The notes under the pieces were generated by a model. The model was not told where the DNA came from. It saw only the letters and a program-made list of their open reading frames with translations, and ran no database searches. The translations under genes and the position numbers were made by a program. This document shows, piece by piece, positions 24,796-33,718 of a DNA stretch of 64,000 bases. Origin of the DNA: Geomonas oryzae (GTDB taxonomy: Bacteria; Desulfobacterota; Desulfuromonadia; Geobacterales; Geobacteraceae); contig NZ_RAHW01000003.1 of assembly GCF_004117875.1 (NCBI RefSeq), positions 434,001 through 498,000 on the forward strand, written 5' to 3'. The first letter of the stretch is position 1. Every line of letters begins with the position of its first letter.

Positions 24796-26388
24796 TTATT
24801 TAGAAAGTTTCGTTTTTACGATGTGTTCCGCAGCAAGCTTCCCGGAGGTCAATGCAAAGCCGCTGGCCGAACCTTCAAGTAACAGGTCGTAGGTGCTGTC
24901 ATACAACCCGCCTATATCCTGACCTGTCACATACAGTCCGGGAATGACAGATCCGTCTTTGTTTATTGCCTGCATTTCATCATTTACTTTCACGCCGCCT
25001 AAAGTGAGGAAGAAGGCCCGTATCCCCTTGAGGGCGTAATAAGGTCCGGTCGAACTGAACTTGAAAAGATGCTCCGGCTTACGGTTGAACTCCGGATCTT
25101 TTTTCTGGTCGGCGTACGTACCGACTTTGGCTACCGTCTCCTTAAGGGCTTGCGGATCGACCTTGATCATTTTGGCGAGTTCATCGAGGGTGTCGGCCTT
25201 GAAGGCATAGCCCTCTTTAATCCCCTTCTCCAGGCCTTCCGGCAGCGCCGTCATCTTTTGCCCGACTACCACAATAGCGTTGAACGGGGTATAGGGGCCC
25301 TCGTTCACCAGCCGGTCTTTCATCTTTTCATCAAAGATGGAATACATGAGGCCACCGTTCGCGGTCATTGCATTGTAGGTATCAGTGAAGCTCGAGCCGG
25401 CAGATTCGTTGTAGAAGCGTTTACCTGCCTTATTGACCCAGAGGAATGGCTGGGACAACGCACAACGCATCTGCTTGAGATGATCCGGACCGTTGAACTG
25501 GTATATGGGAGGTTCCTGGTCGAGATAAGGGCTATTCCCTGCTAAGGCCCCCATCCCCTCAAGTTTTGCCCCGAGATCGGCGGCCATATTGATACCGTCG
25601 CCGGTACGCCCATCGATCAGCGGACCACGATACATAACGCGCTCGAGCATTCCTTCTGCATTGATGTCAGCTACATATTTTTTCAGCATCTCCTTGTTAC
25701 TCTCAAACCCGCCAGTGGCCATAATCACCCCGCCCCTGGCCTTAACGACGAAGGTCTTGCCATCCCATGAGCGTTGCGCTACTACACCGATGACCTTGCC
25801 TGTGTTATCCGTAAGTAGATTCTTCACAGGGGTCTCTGTGTAAACTTCACCACCTTTAGCCAGGATGTTGTTGTAAAGCTTCTTAACTACGGCGGCGGCA
25901 CCGCCTGTGTAGAGATGCCAGACGCCGAGGCTTTTTTCAGGAGGGTACATAGTCTTAATCCCCCTGAAAGTAATCCCTTGATCCTCGATCCAGTCGATAG
26001 TCCTTCCCGAGTTCGCGATCAGGGTGTGCAGAACCGATGCGTTAACACGCCAGTGATGGAACTCGACCCCCTTGGCAAAAACCTCCTCAACCGATTTGTA
26101 GCTGCCATGAGCTTTCTGATAGCGGGTGCCAACCCCGAGAGAGCCTTCCGGGTAGTTACCCGCGCCGCCGACACCCGGCAACTTCTCAAAGATTATGACC
26201 TTTGCGCCTTTTTCTACCGCAGTCAGACCTGCCGAGAGCCCTGATAACCCACCGCCCACAATAATCACATCGGTTTCCAAAACCTCTGTCGGAGTAGGCG
26301 CGGTTGATTCTGCATGGACGACTGCCGACATGCTTGCTAACAGCATTGTTACTACCAGCACTTTTAACCATCTACACGTGTCATTCAT
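24796..26388 (-). CDS. Periplasmic FAD-dependent reductase of the FccA/urocanate reductase family
   Basis: 530 residues. A signal peptide ends VVHA at 26. The FAD fold starts ETDVIIVGGGLSGLSAG (GxGxxG 45-50), followed by EKGAKVIIFEK; the capping domain spans about 150-390; the C-terminal FAD motif is IPGLYVTGQDIGG. It belongs to the fumarate reductase / 3-ketosteroid dehydrogenase flavoprotein family. Residues defining fumarate reduction in FccA are not found by eye: the HHTMGG block is FFLTLGG, GANRLGG is YDSTYDLLLEG, and the TTRDKAS donor-Arg segment is SAGSSFTD. So it probably reduces another unsaturated or enolic substrate. A tetrahaem cytochrome follows 12 nt downstream, then a porin. 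The divergent Crp/Fnr gene and its operators suggest substrate- or redox-controlled expression. Confidence 0.85.
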   Translation of the reverse strand: MNDTCRWLKVLVVTMLLASMSAVVHAESTAPTPTEVLETDVIIVGGGLSGLSAGLTAVEKGAKVIIFEKLPGVGGAGNYPEGSLGVGTRYQKAHGSYKSVEEVFAKGVEFHHWRVNASVLHTLIANSGRTIDWIEDQGITFRGIKTMYPPEKSLGVWHLYTGGAAAVVKKLYNNILAKGGEVYTETPVKNLLTDNTGKVIGVVAQRSWDGKTFVVKARGGVIMATGGFESNKEMLKKYVADINAEGMLERVMYRGPLIDGRTGDGINMAADLGAKLEGMGALAGNSPYLDQEPPIYQFNGPDHLKQMRCALSQPFLWVNKAGKRFYNESAGSSFTDTYNAMTANGGLMYSIFDEKMKDRLVNEGPYTPFNAIVVVGQKMTALPEGLEKGIKEGYAFKADTLDELAKMIKVDPQALKETVAKVGTYADQKKDPEFNRKPEHLFKFSSTGPYYALKGIRAFFLTLGGVKVNDEMQAINKDGSVIPGLYVTGQDIGGLYDSTYDLLLEGSASGFALTSGKLAAEHIVKTKLSK

Positions 26389-26466
26389 AAAAACCTCCTA
26401 TTGTTTAACCAGCGGAGTAATATTCTTATTTTTTTTAAAATTGTCATATAAAGTTCTGCACAACTT

Positions 26467-26652
26467 TGTATCAACTGATACAGATATGTTGTATACAATT
26501 TGAAACCGTATAACACATGATATATAAACCAGCCTTTGTCACATGTTCACACTTGTATTTATCTATTAAATACTTGTGGTTGGAACTAAGAGATATATAT
26601 CATGTGATACACAGACTGACCATTGGCACTGCTCTCTATATCACCTGATATA
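26467..26652. promoter_or_regulatory. Four palindromic operators TRTATCA-N2-TGATAYA
   Basis: TGTATCA-AC-TGATACA (26467-26482), TATAACA-CA-TGATATA (26509-26524, one mismatch), TATCA-TG-TGATA (26598-26609) and TATATCA-CC-TGATATA (26637-26652) fill the divergent region between the flavoprotein and Crp/Fnr genes. The 2-bp spacing and TATCA arms differ from FNR (TTGAT-N4-ATCAA) and CRP (TGTGA-N6-TCACA) but have the same dyad length. A fifth palindrome TTGTATACAA lies at 26489-26498. Confidence 0.75.
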
Positions 26653-26734
26653 AAAGCTGAAACTTAACTGCACCATTGAAAGGCGTCATGTTGTATAATT
26701 AATAAACTCAACATAACAGGCAGAGGTACCTAAA

Positions 26735-27469
26735 ATGAGAATTAGATACACAGCCTACCCATGGGTCAGATCTAGGGCGGAGAAAGAGGTACAAAGGGTT
26801 ATTTTGGACCACGGGAACCTTCGGAGATTCCGGAAGGGGGATTTGGTCATCGAGGCGGGGAATTTCTATCCAAACATCGCTATTGTGATCAGCGGCATGC
26901 TAAGCAAATCGTTTGGAATAGAAGGAAATTCAAAGAACCAAGCGATGAGCATCCTGCTACCTGGCGCAATATTGGGGGCTTCCTTTTTCATGTCGCGTCG
27001 CTGTTCAAACTTGGCGGTTGAGGCCATCCGCGATAGTGCCATCATTGAAGTTAATCACCAGTTCCTAGAAGCAAGAATGTGCGCAAACCCTTCATTTCTA
27101 AGACTGATGATGAACCACTTCATGCTGGATATGGAATCTGATCTGGAGGGACTCGCAACTTTGATAGCACGCACGCATGAAGAATGTTTGCGACTTCTCT
27201 TCAAGATAATCATCGTACGGGAAAAGGTTCTGCCGGAAGACGGATGGTACCAGCTTCCAATCAATTTCAGCCACAACGAACTGAGCAAGATAATCTATAC
27301 CACTCCCCTTACCGTGAACCGGTTCCTGCTTGCGTGGAAAAAGCAAGGGCTTTACTTCAGAAAAGGAACACAAAGATTCGTGCACCACCAGTTGCTGGAA
27401 AACATTTCCGACTGGAAGCACGAGACTGATTTCACCACCTGCGAAGCTGTCGAAACAAGCTGTTTTTAG
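26735..27469 (+). CDS. Crp/Fnr-family transcriptional regulator
   Basis: 244 residues. The cupin-like effector domain covers about 15-125 (FRKGDLVIEAGNFYPNIAIVISG, LLPGAILGASFFM), a long dimer helix 130-165, and the C-terminal HTH about 180-230 (FSHNELSKIIYTTPLTVNRFLLAWKKQGL). The cyclic-nucleotide phosphate-binding cassette (RxS) and the N-terminal Cys cluster of FNR are absent, so the effector is neither cAMP nor an FNR-type Fe-S cluster. The recognition helix PLTVNRF lacks the ExxSR pattern of FNR. Codon use is AT-rich compared with the core genes, suggesting acquisition together with the flavoprotein cluster. It diverges from that cluster across the four palindromes and is their most likely ligand. 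Confidence 0.85.
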   Translation: MRIRYTAYPWVRSRAEKEVQRVILDHGNLRRFRKGDLVIEAGNFYPNIAIVISGMLSKSFGIEGNSKNQAMSILLPGAILGASFFMSRRCSNLAVEAIRDSAIIEVNHQFLEARMCANPSFLRLMMNHFMLDMESDLEGLATLIARTHEECLRLLFKIIIVREKVLPEDGWYQLPINFSHNELSKIIYTTPLTVNRFLLAWKKQGLYFRKGTQRFVHHQLLENISDWKHETDFTTCEAVETSCF

Positions 27470-27847
27470 ATGATCGAATCCGCTCGCTCCAGAGGGGACG
27501 GGTATTTGGAGAATGGCTGCAGGTATTCGGGGATGGCAAGATCATGACGGCGCTGCCGTACAGGGGCACTCATCACTATGAAATCATCGAAAGCGGGAAG
27601 ACTGATGGAGGATTAAGGCCAGGACAAGAAGTGAAAACTGCTACCTGGGATGGGGCAATTTCAAACGTCGATGGTGGATCAATTATCAAAGCGGCAGGTT
27701 CCTGCCATTTCGCCCTCCAAACAAAAACAATGTTAGTTATGCATATTCCAAACTATCACCGCGCGTAAGAATCCCATGGTACACAAATTGGTACACATGG
27801 AACGAAAAAAGGGGTTAGCCATTATGGCTAACCCCTTTGTGATTTTT
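27470..27847. other. Intergenic region, terminator only
   Basis: A 74-codon open frame at 27544-27768 has no family likeness and a poor ribosome-binding site, so I do not call it. A direct repeat GGTACACA (27778 and 27790) and the terminator at 27808-27838 are the only structured elements. Confidence 0.5.
27808..27838. terminator. Bidirectional Rho-independent terminator
   Basis: Perfect 10-bp stem GGGGTTAGCC / GGCTAACCCC around ATTAT, with A6 before and T3 after. It can stop transcripts from both sides, between the Crp/Fnr gene and the tRNA. Confidence 0.9.
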
Positions 27848-27924
<77 letters not shown>

Positions 27925-28073
27925 TCATGAACAACTCAACCTTTATACAGTAACCGCCAGACCAAGTCAATGTAAACATTACCTTGACTGCTTTTTCCCA
28001 GAGAAGACTGCTTGAAGTGAACTGCCTGCGGCTGGGGCAAATGATTATTTGCCTCTACAGGACCTTCACTCAG

Positions 28074-28820
28074 TTACTTCTTCACTGTAAGCCTCTGACG
28101 AACGACCTCGAACAGGAAGATACCACCGGCTACGGAGGCATTCAGCGAGTTCACGCCTCCCTGAAGCGGAATGCTCACCACCTCGTCACACCCCTTCCTG
28201 ACCAGCGGACGGATCCCCTCCCCTTCCCCGCCTATCACAAGAGCCACCGGACCGGTGAAGTCCTGCTGGTAAAGGGTGTGCTTCGCGGAACCGTCGGCCC
28301 CGTAAATCCAGAAGCCCGCTTTCTTCAGACTCTCAAGCGCTTGGGAGACGTTGGTCACCTGTGCCACGGGGACGGTCTCGGTGGCGCCTGCCGATGATTT
28401 CTCGACTACGGCGGTGACGCCTGCGGCGCGGTCCTTGGGGATGACCACGGCATGGGCTCCGGCACAGGCTGCGCTACGAATCAGGGCGCCCAGGTTGTGC
28501 GGGTCCTGCACGCTGTCGAGCACGAGAATGAGGCCGTTACCGACGCCCTGCAGTCCTTCCAGCACATCGTCGAGGTCGGCGTAAGGGAAAGGTTCCACTT
28601 TCAGGGCGACACCCTGGTGATGCTCGGTGCCGCACAGGCGGCTGAGATCGCCCTTATCGCGCTGCCGCACAGGGACCTTCTTTTCGGCGGCAAGCTTCAG
28701 CAGCTTCTCAAGGCGCTTGTCGGCGCTGGTGCCGGCTACGAACAGTTCGAAGATGCGCCTGCTGCCGCGCAGCGCTTCGGTGACCGGATTGAGGCCGTAG
28801 ATGATTTCTTCTTTGGACAT
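28074..28820 (-). CDS. rlmB: 23S rRNA (guanosine-2'-O)-methyltransferase RlmB (SpoU family)
   Basis: 248 residues. An N-terminal substrate-binding domain (IIYGLNPVTEALRGSRRIFELFV, HHQGVALKV) precedes the SPOUT knot: LDSVQDPHNLGALIRSA (motif 1), LVIGGEGEGIRPLV (motif 2) and IPLQGGVNSLNASVAGGIFLFE (motif 3), which form the trefoil-knot AdoMet site. RlmB methylates G2251 of 23S rRNA. The closely related paralogue TrmH acts on tRNA, but the YGLNPVTEAL N-terminus favours RlmB. It is followed on the same strand by the initiator tRNA, with which it may share a transcript. Confidence 0.93.
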   Translation of the reverse strand: MSKEEIIYGLNPVTEALRGSRRIFELFVAGTSADKRLEKLLKLAAEKKVPVRQRDKGDLSRLCGTEHHQGVALKVEPFPYADLDDVLEGLQGVGNGLILVLDSVQDPHNLGALIRSAACAGAHAVVIPKDRAAGVTAVVEKSSAGATETVPVAQVTNVSQALESLKKAGFWIYGADGSAKHTLYQQDFTGPVALVIGGEGEGIRPLVRKGCDEVVSIPLQGGVNSLNASVAGGIFLFEVVRQRLTVKK

Positions 28821-29032
28821 GGTTCCCTCAAAATAGGCGGAGCTTCCTCACATGATGGGGAAGCTCCTTCATTTCCGCTTACCGCCCCTCCGGGACGGGG
28901 TGGGTGCTGATTGTTTTTGCGAGCCGCTTCGCGCCCCCTCCCTGTCCCTCCCCCTCCGGGGGCGGGAACCTGACGGCGGCGGTGCCGGTGAAGCTTGGGG
29001 TTAATGTTTATTCGCCTCTACTGGTAAATCTG

Positions 29033-29755
29033 CTAGCCGGCAACGATCTCGTCGACGATCTTCTGGGCGGCTTCGGCAGGGTTTTCAGCGGCGGCAATGG
29101 GGCGGCCGATGACGAGATAGTCGGAGCCCGCCTTGACGGCTTCGGCCGGGGTCATGATGCGCTTTTGGTCGTCCGCGGAGGCGAAGCTCGGACGGACGCC
29201 GGGGGTGACCACGAGGAAGTCCTTGCCGCAGGCTTCACGGATGAGCCCAACTTCCTGCGGAGAGGCGACGACGCCGTCGACGCCTGCGCTCTTGGCAAGC
29301 TTCGCAAGCTTCACCACCATCTCGGGAACCGGGAGATCGATGCCGATGCCGCGCAGGGTTTCCTCGTTGGAGGAGGTGAGCACGGTGATGGCGAGGACCT
29401 TGGGGCGCGGGGTGCAGCCGCTGAAGTTCTTGTCGAGGGTCTCCATGGTCTTGTTCATCATCTCGTAGCCGCCCATCGCGTGCACGTCGCAGAGCTGGAC
29501 TCCGAGGTGGCCTGCTTCGAGGGCGGCCATGGCGACGGTGTTCGGGATGTCGTGGTATTTCAGGTCGAGGAAGACCTCGCCGCCGCACTTCTGGATCATG
29601 CGGACCGCGGCGGGGCCGCAGGCGGTGTAAAGCTGCTTGCCGACTTTGAACATGCCGACGTGCTGGGAAAGGAGCTCGGCCCAGTACTGGACGTGGCTGA
29701 ATTCTTTCACGTCCATGGCGAATATGATCTTCTTGATTGCTTCTTCTCTAGTCAT
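29033..29755 (-). CDS. pyrF: Orotidine 5'-phosphate decarboxylase
   Basis: 240 residues, TIM-barrel PyrF type I. The substrate-binding signatures are visible: IIFAMDV at the N-terminus, the catalytic Lys-Asp block FLDLKYHDIPNTV, VTPGVRPS, and phosphate-gripper end YLVIGRPI. It catalyses the last step of UMP synthesis. I choose the ATG at 29755, 8 nt after AAAGGA, over an upstream TTG at 29761. It lies downstream of proS on the same strand but is separated from it by a palindromic repeat element. Confidence 0.96.
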   Translation of the reverse strand: MTREEAIKKIIFAMDVKEFSHVQYWAELLSQHVGMFKVGKQLYTACGPAAVRMIQKCGGEVFLDLKYHDIPNTVAMAALEAGHLGVQLCDVHAMGGYEMMNKTMETLDKNFSGCTPRPKVLAITVLTSSNEETLRGIGIDLPVPEMVVKLAKLAKSAGVDGVVASPQEVGLIREACGKDFLVVTPGVRPSFASADDQKRIMTPAEAVKAGSDYLVIGRPIAAAENPAEAAQKIVDEIVAG

Positions 29756-29775
29756 AGTCAAAATCCTTTAAATCA

Positions 29776-29921
29776 AAACCACTAGCCACGGAGAAAATCT
29801 GAGGATATCTGAGAAAACCTAGAACCGAGAAAGGCTTTTGGGTTACCCCCAAAACGCTTTCTGACTTTCGCCTCTCTCCGATTTTCTCAGATTTTCTCCG
29901 TGGCCAATGGTCTTCGGTTTT
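29776..29921. repeat. Palindromic intergenic repeat, copy 1
   Basis: 19-nt perfect inverted arms GCCACGGAGAAAATCTGAG (29785-29803 and complement at 29886-29904) enclose about 80 nt with further pairing. It sits between proS and pyrF, overlaps the proS stop region by two nucleotides, and has a sister copy at 31679-31802. Confidence 0.9.
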
Positions 29922-31641
29922 ATGCCTGCAATGCCTCTTTGACGGCGGCCTTTACCTTGGCTACGGCTTCGGCTATGGGCAGGATCTCCACCTCGCCGCC
30001 CCTTCTCTCTTTCAACTCGACCTTGCCTTCCGCCAGGGTCTTGGCACCGACCACGATCCTCAGCGGAATGCCGATCAGGTCGGCGTCCTTGAACTTGAAG
30101 CCCGGGCGCTCGTCGCGGTCGTCCAGCAGCACTTCCACGCCCGCTTCCATGAGCTCGTTGTAGATCTGCTCGGAGGCGGCCTTCACTTCGTCATCCTTCG
30201 CTGAAAGCGCGGAGACGATGCAGTGGAAAGGCGCGATGGGAATCGGGAAGATGATGCCGTTCTCGTCATGGTTCTGCTCGATGCAGGCGGCGACGGTACG
30301 GCCGATGCCGATGCCGTAGCACCCCATGAAGATGATCTGCTCCTTGCCGTTGGCGTCGAGGAAGCTCGCGTTCAGGGCCTTGGAGTACTTGGTCCCGAGC
30401 TTGAAGACGTGGCCGACTTCGATGCCGCGCCAGATCTCGAGCTTGCCGCTGTCGCAGCGCGGGCAGGGGTCGCCGATCACGACGTTCCTGATGTCGACGT
30501 ACCCTTCCACGTTGAAGTCGCGCCCGATGTTGACGTTCTTCAGGTGCATGTCGGCGGCGTTAGCGCCGGTCACGAAGTTGTGCATCCCCTCGAGCGAGAG
30601 GTCGGCTACCACTTTCACCTTGCCGGCGAGGCCTACGGGACCTGCGTAGCCGGTGGGGGCGCCGGTCACCTTGAGGACGACGTCGTCCTCCGCCATCTCG
30701 ATCTCGGCGGCACCCAGGTGGTTCTTCAGCTTGATCTCGTTCAGGTCGTAATCGCCGCGCAAAAGGGCGACCACCGGTTCGCCGTCGGCTACCAGCACGA
30801 GGGTCTTCACCACCTGGGTCGCGTTGACGCCGAGGAAAGCGGAGACGTCCTCGATGCTCTTTTGACCCGGAGTGGCGACGCGCTCCATGGGACGCGGGTC
30901 GGCGTGCTCGGCAGCGGCACTCTTCCTGGTCTCGGCCTTCTCCATGTTGGCCGCGTACTCGCAGCAGGAGCATGAGACGATGGCGTCCTCACCGGAGTCG
31001 GCAAGCACCATGAACTCGTGGGAGTAGTTGCCGCCGATGGTGCCGGTGTCGGCCTCGACGGCGCGGAACTTAAGCCCGCAACGCTCGAAGATGCGGCGGT
31101 AGGCCTTGTACATCTTCTCGTAGGAAACGTCGGCACCCGCCTCGTTCACGTCGAAGGAGTACGCGTCCTTCATGATGAACTCGCGGCCGCGCATGAGGCC
31201 GAAGCGCGGGCGGATCTCGTCGCGGAACTTGCCCTGGATCTGGTACAGGTTGATCGGCATCTGCCGGTAGCTCCTGATTTCCTTGCGGATCAGGTCGGTG
31301 ATGACCTCCTCGTGGGTCGGTCCCATGCAGAACTCGGCGTCTTTTCTGTCCTTGAAGCGCAGCAGCTCTTTGCCGTAGAAGTCCCAGCGCCCGGATTCCT
31401 TCCAGAGTTCTGCCGGCTGCACGGCGGGCATGAGGAGCTCTATGGCCCCTGCCCGGTTCATCTCCTCGCGAACGATCTGCTCCACCTTGCGGATGGAACG
31501 CAGCCCAAGCGGCAGGTAGTTGTAGATGCCGGCGGCGAGTTTCCTGATCATGCCGGCGCGCAGCATCAGCTTGTGGGAGATGACCTCCGCGTCGGAAGGG
31601 GTTTCCTTGACGGTAGGGATGAAATACTGGGAATAACGCAT
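29920..31641 (-). CDS. proS: Prolyl-tRNA synthetase
   Basis: 573 residues, the bacterial type with the editing insertion. Class II motif regions: N-terminal helix [33 protein letters not shown] (motif 1 region), [23 protein letters not shown] (motif 2), and [14 protein letters not shown] (motif 3). The INS editing domain lies at about 230-390 ([36 protein letters not shown]), and the C-terminal anticodon domain is about 470-573. It charges tRNA-Pro and clears misactivated Ala. It is flanked on both sides by copies of one palindromic repeat. Confidence 0.97.
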   Translation of the reverse strand: MRYSQYFIPTVKETPSDAEVISHKLMLRAGMIRKLAAGIYNYLPLGLRSIRKVEQIVREEMNRAGAIELLMPAVQPAELWKESGRWDFYGKELLRFKDRKDAEFCMGPTHEEVITDLIRKEIRSYRQMPINLYQIQGKFRDEIRPRFGLMRGREFIMKDAYSFDVNEAGADVSYEKMYKAYRRIFERCGLKFRAVEADTGTIGGNYSHEFMVLADSGEDAIVSCSCCEYAANMEKAETRKSAAAEHADPRPMERVATPGQKSIEDVSAFLGVNATQVVKTLVLVADGEPVVALLRGDYDLNEIKLKNHLGAAEIEMAEDDVVLKVTGAPTGYAGPVGLAGKVKVVADLSLEGMHNFVTGANAADMHLKNVNIGRDFNVEGYVDIRNVVIGDPCPRCDSGKLEIWRGIEVGHVFKLGTKYSKALNASFLDANGKEQIIFMGCYGIGIGRTVAACIEQNHDENGIIFPIPIAPFHCIVSALSAKDDEVKAASEQIYNELMEAGVEVLLDDRDERPGFKFKDADLIGIPLRIVVGAKTLAEGKVELKERRGGEVEILPIAEAVAKVKAAVKEALQA

Positions 31642-31678
31642 TCGTTCGACCTCTGAGTGAATTTAAAAGCAAAAGACA

Positions 31679-31802
31679 AAACCGTTAGCCACGGAGAAAA
31701 TCTGAGAACTTCGGAGAAAACCCAAAACGTGAGACGGGTTTTACCCCAAAAATCTTTTGCTTCTCTCAGATTTCCTCAGATTTTCTCCGTGGCCAATGGT
31801 TT
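31679..31802. repeat. Palindromic intergenic repeat, copy 2
   Basis: Same perfect 19-nt arms as copy 1 (31688-31706 and complement 31775-31793), with outer extension AAACCGTTA versus AAACCATTG. It lies between ispG and proS and touches the ispG stop codon. Confidence 0.9.
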
Positions 31803-32847
31803 AAGGTTTTAAAACTTCTTCTATCAGCGCATCGGCAAGCTTGTCCTGGGGGACTTTGCGCAGGATCTCGCCGTGCTTGAAAAGGAGCCCTTCTCCCCTG
31901 CCGCCGGCAATACCGAAATCGGCTTCGCGCGCCTCGCCTGGCCCGTTCACGGAGCACCCCATCACGGCCACGGTGATGTTCTTGTCCAGGAACGCCAGGC
32001 GCCGCTCCACTTCCTCGGCAACCGGGATGAGATCTATCTGGCACCTGCCGCAGGTCGGACAGGAGACGAAGTTGATGCCGCGCTGTCTGATCCCGAGCGA
32101 CTTCAGGATGTCATAGGCGACGCGCACCTCGTGTACCGGATCGCCGGTAAGCGACACGCGCATGGTGTCGCCGATTCCCTGGTGCAACAGGATACCCAGG
32201 CCCACCGAGGACTTGATGGTGCCGGAGAAGACGGTGCCCGCCTCGGTGACGCCGATGTGCAGCGGGTAGTCGACCGCATCCGAGAGGAGCCGGTAGGCCT
32301 CCAGCGTCCTCAGCACGTCGGATACCTTGATGGAGATCTTGATCTCCCGGTAGTCGAGATCCTCGAGGATGCGCACGTGGCCAAGCGCCGACTCGACCAT
32401 CGCTTCCGGGGTCGGGTGTCCGTACTTGACCAGGAGTTCCTTCTCCAGCGATCCGCCGTTCACGCCGATGCGGATCGGGATCTGTCTTTCGGCGGCCGCC
32501 TTGACCACCTCGGCGACCTTCCAGCGCTCGCCTATGTTGCCGGGGTTAAGGCGCAGGCCGTCCACGCCGGATTCGAGCGCCTGCAGGGCCAGCTTGTAGT
32601 CGAAATGGATGTCGGCGATGAGCGGCATGGGGCTGCCGGCCTTGATTGCTGCGAGAGCCTGAGCGGCATCCATGTCCGGAACCGCGCAACGTACTATCTC
32701 GCAGCCTGCTTCGGCGAGTCTGCCGATCTGTTCCAGTGTCGCGGCAACGTTCCGTGTGTCGGTGGAACACATGGACTGAACCGAGCAAGGAGCGCCGCCA
32801 CCGATCGGCACGTTCCCTATCATGATCTGCCGGGTGAGTTTTTTCAT
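31801..32847 (-). CDS. ispG: 4-hydroxy-3-methylbut-2-en-1-yl diphosphate synthase (IspG/GcpE)
   Basis: 348 residues. The TIM-barrel part starts TRQIMIGNVPIGGGAPCSVQSM and contains RLNPGNIG and RIGVNGGSLE. The C-terminal 4Fe-4S domain has SCPTCGRCQIDL and MGCSVNGPGEAREADFGIAGG, which provide three Cys plus the Glu ligand. It makes HMBPP in the MEP isoprenoid pathway using ferredoxin or flavodoxin electrons. It heads the run ispG-proS-pyrF, each pair separated by the same palindromic element. Confidence 0.96.
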   Translation of the reverse strand: MKKLTRQIMIGNVPIGGGAPCSVQSMCSTDTRNVAATLEQIGRLAEAGCEIVRCAVPDMDAAQALAAIKAGSPMPLIADIHFDYKLALQALESGVDGLRLNPGNIGERWKVAEVVKAAAERQIPIRIGVNGGSLEKELLVKYGHPTPEAMVESALGHVRILEDLDYREIKISIKVSDVLRTLEAYRLLSDAVDYPLHIGVTEAGTVFSGTIKSSVGLGILLHQGIGDTMRVSLTGDPVHEVRVAYDILKSLGIRQRGINFVSCPTCGRCQIDLIPVAEEVERRLAFLDKNITVAVMGCSVNGPGEAREADFGIAGGRGEGLLFKHGEILRKVPQDKLADALIEEVLKP

Positions 32848-33007
32848 AGCGGGACATACTAGCTAAATCTATGGGGAAAAGCAAGGAGGATAACCCCTCT
32901 GCTATTGCAGTGAAGGGGTTGCGACAGCCGGCAAATTCCCGCGCCACTTATCAGCGGAGGGACTATACTGTGCCTATTGGAGGTAAAAGACACAGGAGGT
33001 AGCTGTC

Positions 33008-33661
33008 ATGAGTAAACTCGATCTGCTGAATCCAACAAACAGCACGGTCATCTTCATAGACTTCCAGCCTCAGATGACCTTCGGGGTTGCCAGCATAGAC
33101 AGGCAAACCCTTATGAACAACGTGATCCTGTTGGCAAAGGCCGCCAGGATCTTCCGCGTCCCCACCATCCTCACCACCGTCGAGACCAAGAGCTTCTCGG
33201 GCAACATGTGGCCCCAGCTCCTGGACATCTTCCCAGACAACGACATCATCGAGCGGAGCTCCATGAATTCCTGGGATGATCCGAAATTCGTGGAAGCGGT
33301 GCAGGCCGCGGGGCGCAACAAGCTGATCATGGCCGCGCTCTGGACCGAGGTCTGCCTCGCCTACCCGACGCTCGATGCCATGAAGGCCGGGTTTGAAGTG
33401 TACGCCGTGGAGGATGCCTCCGGGGGGACCAGCGTCGTCGCCCACAACGCGGCGATGCGCCGCATCGAGCAGGCGGGGGCCGTACCGATGACGGCGTTGC
33501 AGGTGCTGCTCGAGTACCAGAGAACGTGGGCGCGCAAGGAGACCTACGACGACGTGATCGCGGCGGTGAAGGAGCATGGCGGCGCGTACGGCCAGGGGGT
33601 CGAATACGCCTACACCATGGTGCACGGGGCGCCGGCAAGCCGCACCGTTTCCTCGAAGTAA
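33008..33661 (+). CDS. Isochorismatase-like (YcaC-type) cysteine hydrolase
   Basis: 217 residues of the isochorismatase superfamily. Asp18 (VIFIDFQPQM), Arg83 (IERSSMNSWDD) and Cys116 (LIMAALWTEVCLAYP) occupy the catalytic positions of YcaC-like hydrolases, and SGGTSVVAHNAAMRR matches the region that closes the active site. The natural substrates of YcaC-like proteins are uncertain; carbamoyl or amide compounds are usual guesses. The ATG follows an AGGAGGT site. A terminator separates it from the amidohydrolase downstream on the same strand, so the two are probably independent. Confidence 0.88.
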   Translation: MSKLDLLNPTNSTVIFIDFQPQMTFGVASIDRQTLMNNVILLAKAARIFRVPTILTTVETKSFSGNMWPQLLDIFPDNDIIERSSMNSWDDPKFVEAVQAAGRNKLIMAALWTEVCLAYPTLDAMKAGFEVYAVEDASGGTSVVAHNAAMRRIEQAGAVPMTALQVLLEYQRTWARKETYDDVIAAVKEHGGAYGQGVEYAYTMVHGAPASRTVSSK

Positions 33662-33667
33662 TCAACG

Positions 33668-33703
33668 GCAGGCAAGGGATCACCCCCTTGCCTGCTTCTT
33701 TTT
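33668..33703 (+). terminator. Rho-independent terminator after the isochorismatase-like gene
   Basis: 11-bp stem GCAGGCAAGGG / CCCTTGCCTGC with a 6-nt loop and TTCTTTTT tail. It ends 16 nt before the next start codon. Confidence 0.9.
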
Positions 33704-33718
33704 CGGGAGGTAACGCAG

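Noticed and set aside
26625-26640. Sigma-54 promoter before the Crp/Fnr gene (TTGGCACTGCTC)
   Set aside because: GG is present but the position 10 nt on is TA instead of GC, so the -12 box fails.
27544-27768. 74-codon open frame after the Crp/Fnr gene
   Set aside because: Poor ribosome-binding site, no family likeness, and position in a decaying intergenic stretch.
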